From Hamiltosporidium tvaerminnensis (taxonomy: Eukaryota; Microsporidia; Dubosqiidae), in assembly GCA_022605425.2 (NCBI GenBank), contig CM061254.1, positions 310,001 through 374,000 on the forward strand: a DNA stretch of 64,000 bases, read 5' to 3'. This document shows, piece by piece, positions 1 through 13,712 of the stretch. Position numbers and translations under genes: made by a program. The notes beneath the pieces were generated by a model. That model saw only the letters and a program-made list of their open reading frames with translations. It was not told the origin of the DNA and ran no database searches. The number at the start of each line of letters is the position of its first letter. Position 1 is the stretch's first letter.

Positions 1-3000
1 ATAAAAAAAATTTCAAAGTTGTATAGTAAAAGAAATGATGAATAGGAGATTGTTGAAACTTCCAAATTTCTTTAAAAACGCAAAATCAAGAAAGACCGCA
101 GTGATGTCTGCTCCTACATTCGTGACACAACTGCATCGTAAGACAAAAAGAAAATGAAAATTCATGGAGATATAAGAAATCAGCGAGCAAATGAGTTCTA
201 TGTGTAAAAAATTTTAAATAAGACGAAATCCACGCAAAATGTTATGCACCAAGCCTTCAGAATAAATTATACGTTATAAATCGCAACACATTAATGTTGA
301 ATATGTATGAGTAACAAGTTGTATAACAGAAATTAAAAAAATATATTAATCCACAATAATAGAAGTATATATGAAATTTAGATTGTAAAATGAACAAATT
401 ACCGCCTAATGGGTTCGAAATTAGACGAAAGTGTGATAATAATTTTAAAATAAAAAAAACATGAATCCTAGACATTATTGGAACCATTTTTGCTTTTTTT
501 GATAATTATACAACATATATAATCTTAATCGTGAATATTTTAAATAATATGAACAAACGTCATATGAGATGTCCCTGAAGAATCATAAAATTCTTATAAG
601 AAAAGATTCAAATTCACACACTGGATCCAACAAGACTAAAAGGGTTCTTCGGATCGACAAATACACAAAGTAAACCCTAATACCGAACAAAACAGACAAC
701 CTTTTCACAAATCTTTCACACGAAGCAAGTATACATGAACAACTCATACTCAAACAAACTTAAATGTTAGTATGAAAAGAAATATAATCGATTCGAAACT
801 AACTATTGATACAAATGTGTACATAATGTTGTTTACGAATAACATCAACAAAACATTGGTTCTTTCCTCTCCAAGTACACTATGGTGGGATTCACAAAAA
901 CTCATTGTATATTGACGATTATGACATTCAATTTTAAATAATTCGATCAAATATGCCTAGCATAAATCTTGACACTGGTAGATCATTTAATTATACAAGC
1001 ATGGTTTATATATAACGAATGAAGTTAGTCTCAGAGAATTAGATCCCTCTACAATAACATAATCTGAACATTGTTTTAAATATAAATTGCAGATTATAAA
1101 CATGTGAACAAAGTAATATACAACAAGACCGAAAAATATCCTCAATAAGTTTTGATTATATTCTTTCTGTATTTTTTTTCTTATTGAATATTGACTTTCA
1201 ATTTCATATGAATATATCTAAAAATATTAGGAGGATATATAGAGCAACATAACTTTTAAAGATTTATATAAATATGTTTACAAATATTTAAGCTGATTGT
1301 GCGTTAATGAAAGCATTTTAAAAATTTTAAAAATTTACATTGTTAGAATATAAAAAGATTATTTACTGCATTTTTTTGAATTTTATTTTCAAAGATGATA
1401 TACCATGAAGAAATAAACAGATTTATAATGTATTTCCAATTCGTTAAATTAGTTGTAATGCAGTTATAAAATGAATTATAAACTCTTGCGATATAATGAT
1501 CTCGTTTTTATACAGATCAGGCAACAATCAAATATTGCAGATAATCAAGAACTAAATACAGAAGAAGTAAAAGACTTACGAATAATAAACACATATGATT
1601 AATTCTAAAATTTCTATAAATTTGTTTTTGATTTGAATAATTTCTCAAAACATATTTTCTATCGTTTTCATAACACAAAGGTGCTTTTTTTCAAAAAATT
1701 TAGTAACAGAGATTAAATATAGCTAGAACAAATATGTTTAATATTGATATAACACACAGCAGAAAACACAACTAAATACCTTATTTACAAAGAATTGCAG
1801 AAATTTACATTTCCTTTTTAAATATCGAATGCCAAACGAACCGAATCGGATACATAAACAAGAAATTGTTTTCTCATAAATCCATCCTAGTTATATTAAA
1901 AATTTATGCCCGTATATCTATCTATTGCAATATATTCATATGTTGAATTTGATGTTTAAAATGAATCATCATTGAAGCCGATAGCTTATTTATAAATAAA
2001 ATCCATCATAATCGTTCCATGCATCATATTAAATGCATTTAAAGCCTATAGACGAGCGAATCTTTAATACATAATCTTTATTTTCGAGATACTATTTTTA
2101 TTTTGTCAGAAAGTCTTGTACGCCAAATATATTGTACTCGAAATAATCACTAGAAATCTTTTTACGACAAAGATATCACATAAATGATGTTATATTTTTT
2201 AAATGTCGAAAACAACACTTTAAGAATATTTTTAAATCACATTTAATAGACAAAATATCGTAATTTCATAAATCATATTACATAGCCATATTTTATAATT
2301 TGTTTCATTTGAAACGAACAGCTATATGAATTACTAGACTCAAAGTGCAAATTCGTACTTGTACTAAATTATTCGGTTTCATACCAATGAGAATAAATTT
2401 TCTCTTTATGGGTTGCTGCAAAAATTCAGTATAATTATACAAACCTTCGCAATAATTGTGGATATATTTATTTTGATCTTATATGTAGGAATAGTATGTG
2501 ATTGTTGTTATTTAATGATACAGTTGAAATGGAGTCAAGACAAATTTTTATTTTTTTTGTTTATAAAATTTACTTTTCGGAAAGATTCGAGAAAAAACTT
2601 TTTTTGAGAGATCTAGATAAATTTTTTTCAAATAATTTATATATCACGTAATAAATCAAATTTATATTTAATTCATAGTTTTAACTTTGTATTATAGACT
2701 AATATTATAAGTCGGAAATATGATTTAGTTATAATTATTTAAAGAAAATGTTAAAGTTCAAAAAATGGCAAACCTTTGCCAAAAGATACATTATTTTTAA
2801 AACATATTAAAATTTATGATTCTTTTATAAAATACAATAAATATTTGTTAACGAATCATCTGTTATTCGATAATTTAAATTCGATTTGGTTTTTCTGGAA
2901 TTTATTTGGAACTAAATATGGAATTTTTTAATAGTCATATAGATTAATTATTCATGTACGAAGAACAAAAAATATACCTTTTAGTGAAAATACAAAAATC

Positions 3001-5484
3001 TTATCCAAAAAAAAAACAGATTTACATTTATTATTCGATTTTCCTCGTTGTAAACCAATTTTAAATTAGATTTCTATATTCCGAATTTGGGTTTCCAATA
3101 TTCAAAATATATTTTTCTACGTTGACATTTTAACACCAAATAATCTCCTCATATTTATTTCACAACAAGGCAAAATAAAAATTTTTCGGTTATTTTTTAA
3201 ATCTCATACCTGAATACCTGTAAAAAAATATTTCTTTTCGAAGATTCAATACATTTTACAAATATTCAAACAAATATTCTCTATGTATAACTTAGTGTAA
3301 AATTTTGTTTTCTATTCATGTTGTCTTTAGTAGAATACTTTAACACAATGCTACAGTTGAAACCCTTTTTTTAGCATTAAAAAGACTTGGTTTCCAATTT
3401 TTAGATAATATTAAGTTCGCAATGATAAATTGATATTAAAAGTTTCTAAAGTCATTGCATACTTAACATAATCATGTTTAAGATACGCAAAAAAACGTAA
3501 GTATCAAACATAGTGAAACTTAGCATAACAATGACATCAAACGAGAATGGAATCCGCATACAATTTATATCTATAAAATATAATTGTACTAAGATTCACT
3601 AAAAGAGATAAATACATAATATACCTAGATTTGTTTTTCAATAAAGTTGAGAAAAGATTCCCACTCTTCGAATAAAATTTTGAAAAATCTCCCGCAACTC
3701 TTAAAATTTACTACGAAAATAGTTTCAAGGCTATCTGGTCATAGATCATAAAATATTTTAGATATAATTAATGTATCACCCAGTTTATAAAGAGCAATAC
3801 TCCTTCATAAAATCGTTACTATTATTTGAGTTTTACACCATATTCAACTCATTAAACTTAATTTGCTTTGAATATAATGCATGCTTTTCCATAATTGCCA
3901 TCTAAAAAGGCTCTAGAACAGCTCTAAAATCTAATTTAGATATAAATTTTTGTAAATTTACGGCATATTTGTGCTAAACAAAATACATATATACTTCATA
4001 ATACTCTCATCTAAAAATTAACAATACTAATATTGTCTCTTTATTCGTATTTCAGAGCAATTCTTTACCATATATGTGTTGATTTAAGCAAACATTGTGC
4101 AGAATGATGGTCTACGATTTTCATTAAATATACTTTTCGAAATTTGTAATATTTTTTAAATTAAAATTTTAATATAAAAAAAGTAAATAGAAGATTTATT
4201 AGATGACTAAAATGTAAAATTAATTAATCATTTATTACTTATTTTTTTTATATAACAGATTTATAAAAATCTGTAAAGTTTGACGAATGTTATCTAACCT
4301 TGCCTATATTTCAGAAACTACCAGGCTATATATAATAGATAACAAGCTGATATGCTATATATATTTGTGTATATATTTAAACATATAAGAAAAAAAGACA
4401 CTTTATGTTCCTGAGAAACACACTATATTTATTATATCAAACTGTCATCAAAAAGTTAATTTTAAACATAATTATAGCATTATTTGAGGAAAACAATGTT
4501 TTCTTATTCATTATTTAAAAATAATCGAAGCATATATAACAGTGTATCAGTTTATTTTCCAAGTCTTAGAAAGTAAATATGCTTATAATTTGTATTAGAA
4601 TAAAATCTTGCATTTTGAAAAAAAAAATTAAATATATCTTTAAAATATAAACCTAACGTATAATAAGTAAGAATAAAAAAGCCAATCATTAGAATATTGT
4701 TACAGATATGACTTTTTATGCCAAACCAAATGCACCCTACATTAGATCGAATTCAAAATGGTATTTTTTAGTTACAACATAAATATATCAAACAATTAAA
4801 GAGTTGCAATTCAAAAGTGATATTATCAACCAACATGCAAGCTTCATTAACGAATTATATACATTCTTTGTAACTATACTAAATCTTTCGGACAAATTTA
4901 TCAGATTAAATTTAGATTCCCGATCTTAACAAGCTCCTAACTTCATATATACGCTGTTTTATGTACAAATACAAGAATTCAATAAAGAAGTCAGGCAGAC
5001 TTGGAATCGAGTTATTTATAAACGAATACGCATTTATTTCCTTATTAAATATCGAAAAGAGTCGTTGCGAAAGTTTTATACAGGGGCCTAGAATAAGATA
5101 AAAATTTCTAATAAATCGAGGCTAACTATCCAGAAATAACACTAACAGTTCGGTAAATTATAAATGATACTCGACGTTTGAGTTCTATATTTTATGTTAT
5201 GAGTGACTATTTCTTTAATTTTAAATGTTTGTCCGAAAATAGTCTCTGGAAATTATTGGGCAATATATTATAGTATTTTTGCAGATCTTCTGCATGTAAA
5301 AAACAAATTTACAAATAAATTTTACCAAACTTTTATTTAGCTGTCATATAAAAGGCATTGGTTAAGCGATTAAATGCAAATCTAGGCTAGATTTATTTAT
5401 CTTAAGTTACAGATTATATATTAAAAAATATACGTTAATATATTGCCTCGTCCAGAAGAGATATTGACTAAACTCAAAGCTAAA
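1..5484. other. gene desert, 5' part
   Basis: I see no supportable gene here. The sequence is very AT-rich with stops in all frames. Open frames of 60-76 codons at 257-487, 750-950 and 2413-2607 have the F/I/K/L/N/Y-only composition expected by chance at this base content. There is no tRNA-like or rRNA-like block, and no tandem array apart from short TA-rich runs such as those around 4321-4390. Confidence 0.6.
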
Positions 5485-5720
5485 TTTCTCTACAATACCC
5501 GGGCAGAATTAGCTCGATATATTCTCTGTTTGTCGTAAAAAGTGACTCAAAGGGACTAGTCTTCTAGTTTGGGGTTAGGCGTAGGGCTAACAGCCCACCC
5601 TTTAAAACCACCTTGTTACGAAACCTAAAAGTAAACAAACCCACTTAAAAGACCAGTGGGCAGTATCACCGAGGGGAGCCCAGGCTCGTACAGGGCTATA
5701 GTACCGATCATTATAATGAT
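5485..5720 (+). repeat. SINE-like retroposon, copy A
   Basis: This is one of four related, GC-richer, non-coding units in the window. It runs from TTTCTCTACAATACCCGGG to a GAT-rich end (ACCGATCATTATAATGAT). It contains all the shared blocks: a CCGGGCAGAATT start, GTCGTAA...GTGACT, GGGGTTAGGCGTAGGGCTAAC, CACCCTTTAAAACCACC, TTGTTACGAAACC, GACCAGTGGGCAGTATCACC and CAGGCTCGTACAGGGCTATAG. It is flanked by the 6-bp direct repeat GCTAAA (5479-5484 and 5721-5726), which fits a target-site duplication. No reading frame is conserved, so it is probably non-autonomous. A fragment of a larger element's untranslated region is the alternative. Confidence 0.8.
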
Positions 5721-5726
5721 GCTAAA

Positions 5727-8700
5727 AGCGAATTATAATTTTTTATAAGACGTTTTACCATTTAATTTTTCGTTTGCTTTTAAACTACGTTAATGAAAGT
5801 ATATATCAAAACGGTAACTAGATTTATTTAACTTTATGTGTTCATTTCAAACCTCATTTTAATATTTTTGTTTTTGCTAATATTTATATTTTATTGATCG
5901 TTATATAAACAAAAAACATGCAATGTTTACATAAATGCATTTAATTAATGTTATATACACATAGAAAACAGCTTCATTTAAAAGGAAAGCCTGCTTAGAA
6001 AGTTTTTTTTAAAATTTGAGTTCTCTTTTTCGATTTTATCAAAAATTTAATAGATAATTACTATGCCATATTTTAGAGCATAAACTTATAATGATGTTTC
6101 CAAAGTTTTCGACATTTAAAAAACTATTTATATATAGATAGAATGCATACTAAGAAAAAACTAGATCTGAAACATCAATCACATTTAATAAACACATATT
6201 TAAAGAATTTCTTAAAAAGTCTGCTTCAAAAATTTTTATCTTTGATGAATGAAGAATTTAAAATATTTTTGTTACATCGTATGTTTGTTTCCGACTCGCA
6301 AAATAACGGTTTATGCTTTGATATTTTTTTTATATTTCTATTTTTTAATTTTTTTTCATTTTATACTTTTCTTTTTATTTGAACTGTAAATATTTTAATA
6401 AAACTATGCGATGATTTTACTTCTCGATAGTAAAAATCATTAAGATAAAATATATTCTTTTAGATTTTTTAACGAAATCACGCGAAACAATGAATAAATT
6501 CTTTTTCTATGTATTTGACTGTCATTATAAATTTCTTTATGAATTAAGAATATGTTTCATAACAGAAGTATGCTTCGGATAAGTTTCTATTCAGAATTTG
6601 ATCTGTTATAGATAATTACATTTAAAGATGTGGCATCTTAAGAAAATAAATAATCCGAGTATTACTAAAATTATTAAGTTAAAATAAATAACAAAAAGGC
6701 TGCACCCAAAAATGTTCGAATATTTGTTTGAAAGCAGCTTTTTATCTCTGAATGTATCATAATATAGATCTAGTTTTTTTCATCGACAAATACACCTGAA
6801 AATTAAGAAATGAGATCCAATATGAATACAGAAATTTCAAAAATAGCTCATATACAAAAAAACGAATGTGTTAGTTAATTCTTGAGAACAAAAAAAGTAA
6901 CTAACAATTTAAAAGACGCTTAGCATAAATTATTCTGTTATCTCATTACTTATAAATAATCTCGTTTTAATTATTGCATTTTATTATAATGATTCGGAAA
7001 TTATAATTTTATAAGAATTTAAGATATTTTAAACGATTCTATGATTTTAAACGTAAAATTAGCTCGCAGCTATTAAATTTAAATATCCCAAATCGTTAGT
7101 GTTCTACCTCGCCTCAGTTTTATACATATACTTTTTCAAAAAATTCTAAATATACATTAAACAATGCCATTTCCGGGTCTGTTTATTTCAGAGTGCTCTA
7201 TTTGAGTGACAATATGAAATAAAGTTTATTTTTACTAAATTATTAAGGGTTCTGGTTTGCAAGAGGATACTTTACACTAATAAACACAGCAAATCTCTTA
7301 TATCAATCTATCCATTTGGTTATAATAACTAAATAAATTTCAAGTAGAAATGCCAAAAAATATACTTAAGTTTAAAAGTATTAACTTTACATAACATATA
7401 TGAATTTCTTGTATAAAATTTACGATATAAAGTAATAAATATATTTTAAATTATTACTGCTGATTTCAAAAGCCCTATGAAACAATATAAATACTTTATA
7501 CTTTTTTATTCTAATTTATGTATAATACAATTTTTATGGTAAATAGCAACTCGAAAAGACATGGCTAGCCTTTTTAACTTATTTATTACATTTTTTTAGC
7601 AAACTCGAAATAATATATACTTTGAATTAGGTATTTTTTTATTCTAAATACACAGAAGTTAAAGAAAATAAGAGATTATTAACTTGGTACTAATCGAGAT
7701 TTTTTTCCTCCAATTCCGATTCCAAAAAATAATTTAACTTGTTTGAGCAATGTATAAAGCTTATTATTAAATGGCAAATGTACTTTAGTACCAATTCAAC
7801 GCCTTAATATAATTTCTTGAAGAAATACAGAAGATTATAAATTTCATTGTATGAATCGATAATTAAAAAAATTTTTAAAAAGAAATATTCTTGACTTCTA
7901 ATTCAAAATTCCAAAAGTGTCTAACACAAAAAATTCTCTTCAGCACCGAGATGTACAAGACGCTTGAAATAAATTATTGAGTATAAAAAGTTAACATGAA
8001 TTTTAACTGTATTTGCTTATATGTTTTATAAAGTACAAAAAATATATTTTTTTACTTGATAATTTCTATGTAAAACAGAAATGAAATTATTAAAAATTTC
8101 TTGAAGAACAATTCAACGTTTCTTAAAATAACTTGAAGCAATTATATCCCACGCTATTAGAAAAAACATTATCCCTTTTTTTGCTACAAAATCAAAATAT
8201 ATAAAACAATATAGACGTAAAAAATTGTTCTTCTATTTTTTATATGAAACCTTTTTCACGATTGATAAACTTTAATATTTTGTAGAGTTTAATCTTGTCA
8301 TTCTCAAATTTGTTCAATATAAGAATTACAAATTTTTATTTATAAGTTATATATTGAATCTTATAGTTAAAAACTTACTTTTCTGTTATTATATAAATGT
8401 GATATGTTATAAAGATAACTATATTTGCTGAACTTAAACAATTTTTTTAACCACAGAACCTAATTATAAGATTAAAAGCCAGTATATAAAGCATAAAATA
8501 GTATATTATAACCAATTATTGTTCTTTATTAAATTCAATTAGATTTTTAAAAATATTAAAAGTGCGATTAAACAAAAAAACTACTTCCAAGTATATCATT
8601 AAAGGATACAGTCCCATAATTTTTAAAAATTTGATTTTTTTCTATCAAATCATAATAACTTGTATAAATCAGACACTTTCACAATAAAATTTTTTAAAAT

Positions 8701-11480
8701 AAAAAAAAACTATAAATATTTCATATGATTTTTTTTAAAAATTAAAAATCTTTGAATTTGCTTTTATTTTTTAAATTTCATACGAGCAATTGAAAAAGAC
8801 TGATATTTTCTTATATAAAAACATTACGATTAAAAACATATACAGATATGGCATACCAACAAAGTTTCAACGATAAATCTGCATTTTAGTTTTCATATTC
8901 ATTTTTTAAACTTTAATTACGAAGTATCGTACATTCCACTAATTTTATTATTCGAATATCCGGAAGAAATGCAATCATTAAACAAATAATCTAGTTATTA
9001 AGATACAATAAACCTATAATTGATGATTTCATCCGAGAATTTTTTTGGTTTACTTTTTTTTGATGTTTTGCGAACATTTCATTCCTATGATCTATAAGTT
9101 GATCAAAAAAATGTCAAAAGTACAATAATTCATAGAATATAGTACAAAGACAAAACGTTTACAAGACCTAGAACTCGCTTTTATAAACACGAGCGTCCAG
9201 CAGGTTTGAAAAATATATCTTATTTCAAAAGCATCTAAGAAAAAATATAGCAGCAGCGAATATTTTTTTATAATTAGGTTTTAACTTATATTTAGCGAAA
9301 ATAAACAATTGGGTTTTATAGTAAGAATCTATTACATGTAAAAATTGCATCTTAAAGGCAGTTATAAAATTTCGACCACTTCTTATAAAATACTATTCGG
9401 GTTTCTAAATGTTTTATCTTATTATAATTCTTATTTTAGCGCCATTGAATAATATTTAATTGCAAAATGCATTTGTACCTAAAAAAATGAAAATATAGTA
9501 CTATATGGTATATATTAAAAATTTCATTTTGAAAAAGATGTTTTTTTGGGTGTGTTTATTTAATTCTTGGCTATAAATAGCACAATAGCATATTTTTTAA
9601 CACATGTTATAGACCAAGAAATCCTATAAGATACATTGATCGATTTTTTATTCAAAAATATCGCTATGTATTTTTAATCCCAGAATCGATTTCAGATTTG
9701 TAAAAATTACTAACATAATATATGGATTCTAATTTATTTGTTAATCTGATTTAATTTGTCAATAATTACATAGTTTCGAGCTTCAAGTACTATATGATAA
9801 ATTTTAAAAAGTATCCAATGATAAAACCAAATTCATGTTTGCTAGATATCCGATTTACTCTAGACCAAATAAAAGCTTAATATGTACAAAAGGCATATAT
9901 AAATTAATTAATAGACTTTTTTTTGTTTATAAAACCAATTTTACAAGAATAAACACAAACCAAAATTCAAAGTTATCGTACGAAAATCATTTCTTTTGTA
10001 TTCTATTGGTTGTACAATAATGAATATTACCGCTTAATTCTCGTTTAATCCTTTAAATAAAACATATCAGATATATCTTTGGTTTATAAACATTTTACCT
10101 AACTTTCTTTTCATTTCTCTATTTAAATAGATACAAGGACCAAACTAACGTCTTCTTTGCGACTTTCTATATCGTTATTAGACCATTTTTTTTTGTTAAA
10201 GGCTGCTTACGAATTACATGTCTAAAAAATCGTTCTCCACAAATTCTTTGCTCTTAATTTTGGTTTTTTTATGAACGCTATTTAAAATAACAGTTTGGAA
10301 TATCTCGGTAACTATTACTCGGTAACCATTTTTTGAATATAAATTTTAAGCCTTCTACTTTAGCTATAATGTTCACTTGTATGAGTTGATAGAAGCAAAA
10401 CATCGAGTCGAATTTATTTTCATAACAGTTTTGACTTAAATTGTTTTAAATCTATTTTTGATAAAAAGAAACGATAAAATATCATCATATTTATCCGATT
10501 AAAGTATTTGTGTTCTTAAAGGTAGTATTTTAAATTTTCGAAATGAACATAAATTTAAGGTACAAGGTTTTATTTTAAACATTTACAAAATCGTTTCAAT
10601 GCTAAAAAGTTAGCCTTAAGTCAATAATATTTACATTTCTTTGCAGTGTAAGGATTTCACCATTAATACAATGTATTATATTATTTTCATAAATAAAATA
10701 ACTAGAAAGGACCTTTACATCATATCGATATAGTAAAGGCATGTTGCGTCTAATCTAATATAAAACATTTTTGTTCTATGTATAAATGACATAGAATAGC
10801 ATTCTGATTTTAAAATAATATCTTAATCAAAATTGACGAAAGAAACAAAAGGTAAAATAGAGCTATAAGCAAAAAGAGAGGCTTTCGAGTGCAAATTTAT
10901 CCAGAAAAATGCTTCATTTTATTACAGCGGTATTCTGTAGACATTATAATTTGGATTTTAAGAAAGGATAGGAAGCTTAGTGTGCTGTCCTACATAAATT
11001 TTTTTTGTACACAATGAAATTTGAAAGTATAATAAATCATCATGCATTGTGATAAAGTTTGGGAGTAGGTCTATGGTGTTCGCTTTGTGTTGACAACAGG
11101 ATAAAACCAAAAAACATATATAATACAACATTTTATTGTAAAGTAACAATTCAATAATATCCAGAAATGATAATGAAATAGAAGATGCAGCATAAAAACA
11201 CTTTTCTACAGCTTAAATTCTTTAGCGAATAAAATAATGTACCAAACGACGCTTTTGGATTTAAAGCGGCAATATTTAGACTTATTACAACATCGAATGC
11301 TTTTGCGCAAATAAATTATAAAGATACTTAACAGAAAAAACATACATTTTATACGGCTTACGGAACGGACTGCCCTCAAATAAAAATCAGCTGAACTATT
11401 GAGAAATGCACACATATTCAATAGATTTGGAACATTGTCTTTTTTAAGTACTAATATCTGACTTAAAGGTCATAGCCATT
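5727..11480. other. gene desert between repeat copy A and the retroelement
   Basis: No gene can be supported. Chance frames at 6143-6382 and 9835-10020 lack any recognisable motif and have homopolymer-driven composition. From about 11200 to 11430 the plus strand can be read as a stretch containing NSLANKIMYQTTLLDLKRQY. That resembles the pre-RT region of the retroelement that follows, but I cannot confirm that it belongs to it. Confidence 0.5.
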
Positions 11481-11489
11481 TTAATTAAA

Positions 11490-13712
11490 TTTCGGATAAA
11501 TGTTCCGACTATTGACCAATATACAGTATGCCAAACCGATAGAATCTTACGACGAAATGCGCAACAAAAGTCGTTGAGTTTAAAGTGCAAGGAAGAAGTA
11601 TATCACCAGATAACCTGTTAGAATCGGTAAGAGGAAAGCAGCGCATGAGAGAGCAGAACTAACTGAACATTGCCTTAAATAAAGATAAGAAAACAAACTT
11701 AAGACAACGTGGATTGATCTCAAAAAAGCGTATAGTTCAATAGATCATGCGTTTTCTTCACAGTATATCGAAAACATGTATTTACGGATAAGATCGTAAA
11801 TTTATTGAAGTAATAATATCGAAATACAGAATTGATACCAGAATAGGGCTTGAAAAAATCATGACCCAAAAGATTGATAGAGTTATTTTGCAAGGGAATA
11901 GTTTGTCACTATTGCTGTTTGTGCTGCGTATTTTTCTTTCAGCTGAAAGCTTAGCGAGAAATACACAAAGAGACAATACTAACAGATGCAGAATCTAACT
12001 CTACTAATCATCTCATTTTTTAGAGATGAACTTAAGCTCCTTTTGCCAAAGAGTTTAATGCTGGAGGAGATGACAGATGAGGTTAAAAAGTTTTTGAATA
12101 ATACAGTATTAGAAAAACCAAATTTTGTCAGCCATAAAGGACTCGTGTTGGAAAGATACTGATACTCTTTTTGGAGGTATAGGTGTTTTTCATATCTTGG
12201 AATAATATATGATAGCAGAGGAATCTCAACCTGTAAATCGTTCGAAGAAGTACAAAGCGAAATGATATTAAGTTGAATGACTTTGACGCATATGATTGGA
12301 TACAAAAGATTTCATTTCTGCAATCAATCAACATGCAATATCGTTAATCAACTATCACATAGGAATACTTCGACTGGAATTTGCTGACTTCTCTAGGTTA
12401 GATGATACAGTACAGACAGCGGGGGTAAAGAATAAGATACATTTACGCTCAAGGGGTAAAGAGTCTCTATATCTTTATAGAGCAGAACTTGGAAGAGGTC
12501 TTTATAATGTTGAGTTGCGAAACGAAGATATGCTTTTGCAACTTCTGAATAGTTGGGGAAAAGTAAAAAAATATAAACTAACAGAGTAGCAATTTCCAAA
12601 ATGGAGAATATCAATAAAACCAATTTTGTACAAATAAAAGGCTTCCTAAAAGTAAAATATTGATCGGAAAAAGGAGTCACTAGGAGGAAGTGCGAGGAAA
12701 CTTTACTTGCAACATTATTTAACGAAATAGAAAAAATAAAACTTCAATCAAATTTATATAAGGCTAGAGAAAACGAGCTTGTAAGTGTAAGTGAGTCTTT
12801 GAGATGGTTAAAGGAATTAAAGTGTGACCATGTGATGAAGCAGTATTCTGCTATATCTAGAATAGAAATGTATTCAGGGGCGCAGAAAGTGTGTTTCACC
12901 CTGCAATCAATCAAAACAACAGTCGTTCATTTTCAGCCCTCGATATGAAAAAATGCTTGGTCAGGACTATATTAGAGACAAAATAAAGCGGTAAGATGCA
13001 TACACTTACTCCTACTAAATATATAAAAATTCAAGTCCTTATAACGAATTAGAAGTCACTCGGTCCAAAAATCTTTATAACGAGTATGCAGAGATATGAG
13101 GGGAAACTGGATATAAATTGATGTCGAGATTCGGTGTAAAGACTCGATATATTTATTTTTGATAGGAGAAAAAACAAGATTCACTCATTGAAGTTGGAAT
13201 AACTTCACAAGGCTAACTTCAAACAGTCTAAACGGAGAAACTTAGAAAATATGACCTATTAGTAAATGAGCTGGATTTTATTTATAAGCGTAGTGTTGAG
13301 ATAATCCCTTATGGGATGACCTAGGCGGTATTGGCACAAAATACTATAATTCACTCCTTAGAAGACCGCAAATCCTCCATAAGGATGGGGTTACATCCTG
13401 TCGATTGTACTTAAAAAGACAGTCGAAACACTATCTTCATATCGACGAAGACGACTTGAGTCGTGACCAATTGCTGTGGAGAGTTTGGAAAGTTTGTTAA
13501 TAGGTATTATTAAGTGAGCCGAGATGTAAAACAACCAATACCCTTTTTTAAGCAAGTAGACAACGAGGAAGATGGGGCTAAAAAATAAAATACAAAACAA
13601 ATACGAAACACTTATTTTAGAAGACAAATACAGTGAAGGATACAAGATAAATATTAACCAAGAGTCGGATTTAGAGAAAGATAACGAAGGGCTAAATGTT
13701 TGGAATAATTAA
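11490..13712 (+). mobile_element. decayed R4/Dong-type non-LTR retrotransposon (RT + restriction-like endonuclease)
   Basis: The reading frame is broken many times but the protein order is clear. At 11500-11580 fragments match the RT approach (SDY-PI-SMPN then LTTKCATKVV). At 11700-11750 there is a near-intact TWIDLKKAYSSIDH, the RT motif carrying the first catalytic aspartate region. At 11980-12100 there is TNHLIF, then after a frame change DELKLLLPKSLMLEEMTDEV. The catalytic FxDD is altered to DE here and disrupted by the frame change. From 12296 to 12589, 97 codons stay open and include NQHAISLINYHIGILRLE and KESLYLYRAELGRGL, hallmarks of the R4/Dong lineage. At 13140-13330, EKKQDSLIEVGITSQ and RKYDLLVNELDFIYKRSVEII correspond to the C-terminal restriction-like endonuclease. 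The last open stretch stops at 13712. The element is dead: several stops, several frameshifts and a damaged active site. The clade call rests on motif recognition, and the 5' limit is uncertain. Confidence 0.82.

Noticed and set aside
409-425. GGGTTCGAAATT, a B-box-like word suggesting a tRNA
   Set aside because: No acceptor stem, D-arm or anticodon arm can be drawn around it.
6143-6382. 79-codon plus-strand open frame
   Set aside because: The second half is a run of F/I/L driven by T-homopolymers. It has no domain, no C-run start motif and no neighbouring gene.
12393-12680. 95-codon minus-strand frame and the 108-codon frame at 11979-12305
   Set aside because: Both are antisense shadows of the plus-strand retrotransposon, whose motifs are unambiguous.
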